The position numbers and the translations under genes were made by a program. From Flavobacteriaceae bacterium (GTDB lineage: Bacteria; Bacteroidota; Bacteroidia; Flavobacteriales; Flavobacteriaceae), in contig DAOVTC010000051.1 of NCBI GenBank assembly GCA_030633285.1, forward strand, positions 1 to 7,103: a DNA stretch of 7,103 nt, in the 5' to 3' direction. Below, one piece after another: positions 6,443 to 7,103 of the stretch. The notes beneath the pieces were generated by a model. It ran no database searches. It worked only from the letters and a program-made list of their open reading frames with translations, and was not told the DNA's origin. Within the stretch, counting starts at the first letter, position 1; every line of letters begins with the position of its first letter.

Positions 6443-7103
6443 CTAAGAAACTGCTTTTAATTTTTTAATTGTAGATTTTGTTATTTTGTCTTCCGCATAT
6501 TTTTTGGTTACTTTTAGCTTTACTTCTTCACTACTAGGTAATTCAAACATAGCGTCTGTTAAAATTTCTTCACAAAGTGAGCGTAAACCACGAGCACCTA
6601 ACTTATACTCAATTGCTTTATCTACAATAAAATCTAAGGCTTTATCATCAATTGTGAAATCTATACCATCCATTTCAAACAATTTTTTGTATTGTTTAAT
6701 AATTGCATTTTTTGGATCTGTTAATATAGAACGTAATGTTTCTTTATCTAAAGGTCTCAGAAAGGATAAAGATGGAAGTCTACCAATAATCTCAGGAATC
6801 AAGCCAAATGATTTTAAATCACTTGGTATAATATATTGTAATAAATTCTCTTGATCTACTTTATCATCAGATATTGATGCACTATAACCAACGGCCTGCA
6901 TATTTAATCGCTTGCTTATAACTTTATCAATTCCGCTAAAAGCACCGCCTGCAATAAATAAAATATCTTTAGTATTTACTTCAACAAATTTTTGATCAGG
7001 ATGTTTTCTCCCTCCTTTAGGTGGAACATTCACAACTGTACCTTCTAACAATTTTAACAAAGCTTGTTGTACTCCTTCACCCGAAACATCACGAGTAATA
7101 GAA
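6443..7103 (-). CDS. clpX: ATP-dependent protease unfoldase ClpX, C-terminal part (5' end outside window)
   Basis: ClpX is the hexameric AAA+ unfoldase that feeds tagged proteins into ClpP. The frame is open to the right edge, where [15 protein letters not shown] still matches ClpX, so the gene continues outside; the zinc-binding domain and both Walker motifs are not in view. Visible are LLKLLEGT, the pore loop GGRKHP (RKH loop), [13 protein letters not shown] near sensor 1, [12 protein letters not shown], and sensor 2 GARGLR (arginine codon 6590-6592). The ClpP-docking IGF tripeptide appears as VGY (6884-6892) in MQAVGYSAS. The end KLKAVS with stop TAG fits the family length. A TTG inside the frame at 7058-7060 is not a start. 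clpX often lies after clpP, which would be to the right. Confidence 0.96.
   Translation of the reverse strand, partial: SITRDVSGEGVQQALLKLLEGTVVNVPPKGGRKHPDQKFVEVNTKDILFIAGGAFSGIDKVISKRLNMQAVGYSASISDDKVDQENLLQYIIPSDLKSFGLIPEIIGRLPSLSFLRPLDKETLRSILTDPKNAIIKQYKKLFEMDGIDFTIDDKALDFIVDKAIEYKLGARGLRSLCEEILTDAMFELPSSEEVKLKVTKKYAEDKITKSTIKKLKAVS

Noticed and set aside
6486..6854. Open frame of 122 codons on the plus strand
   Set aside because: Lies fully antisense to conserved clpX; the protein resembles no family and is Ser/Ile-rich, as expected from the reverse of an AT-rich gene.
7058..7060. TTG as a start for a short 205-residue protein
   Set aside because: The upstream frame is open to the window edge and reads as conserved ClpX, so the gene is simply cut by the window.
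1..7103. Mobile element, CRISPR array, toxin-antitoxin or defence cassette
   Set aside because: No terminal repeats, transposase, spaced repeats or accessory genes; nearly all sequence is explained by core genes.

Overview
The window is a strongly AT-rich piece of a Bacteroidetes chromosome, most likely class Flavobacteriia. The gliding-motility pair gldB/gldC, a FolK–deoxynucleoside kinase fusion, a DnaG primase without its zinc ligands, a ClpX with the flavobacterial-type VGY loop, and the absence of Shine–Dalgarno sequences before the starts all point there. I see no mobile element, CRISPR array, RNA gene or defence-type cassette. This is core chromosome made of housekeeping and lineage-specific genes.

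Layout from left to right. The N-terminal part of sppA (membrane-anchored signal peptide peptidase) is on the minus strand. It ends at an in-frame TAA, after which the same frame continues with family-like sequence to the window edge. A 231-bp divergent intergenic region separates it from folK (plus strand), an HPPK–deoxynucleoside kinase fusion of 376 residues. folK converges with gldC, separated by only 6 bp. gldC lies downstream of gldB on the minus strand, and the two form a probable operon. gldB diverges from nadE (NAD+ synthase, plus strand), which converges with dnaG (primase, minus strand) across 5 bp. Upstream of dnaG is a 138-bp gap with a plausible terminator for the last gene, clpX (minus strand), whose C-terminal part runs off the right edge.

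The genes do not form one pathway. folK supplies folate precursors and probably salvages deoxynucleosides. nadE makes NAD. dnaG primes replication. clpX unfolds substrates for ClpP. sppA degrades signal peptides. gldB/gldC serve gliding motility.

I found no convincing undescribed multi-gene system. The points most worth checking are the premature stop in sppA, the loss of all four zinc ligands in DnaG, the altered kinase motif in the FolK fusion, a possible degenerate metalloprotease fold in GldB, and a tandem octamer in the translation-initiation region of gldC.
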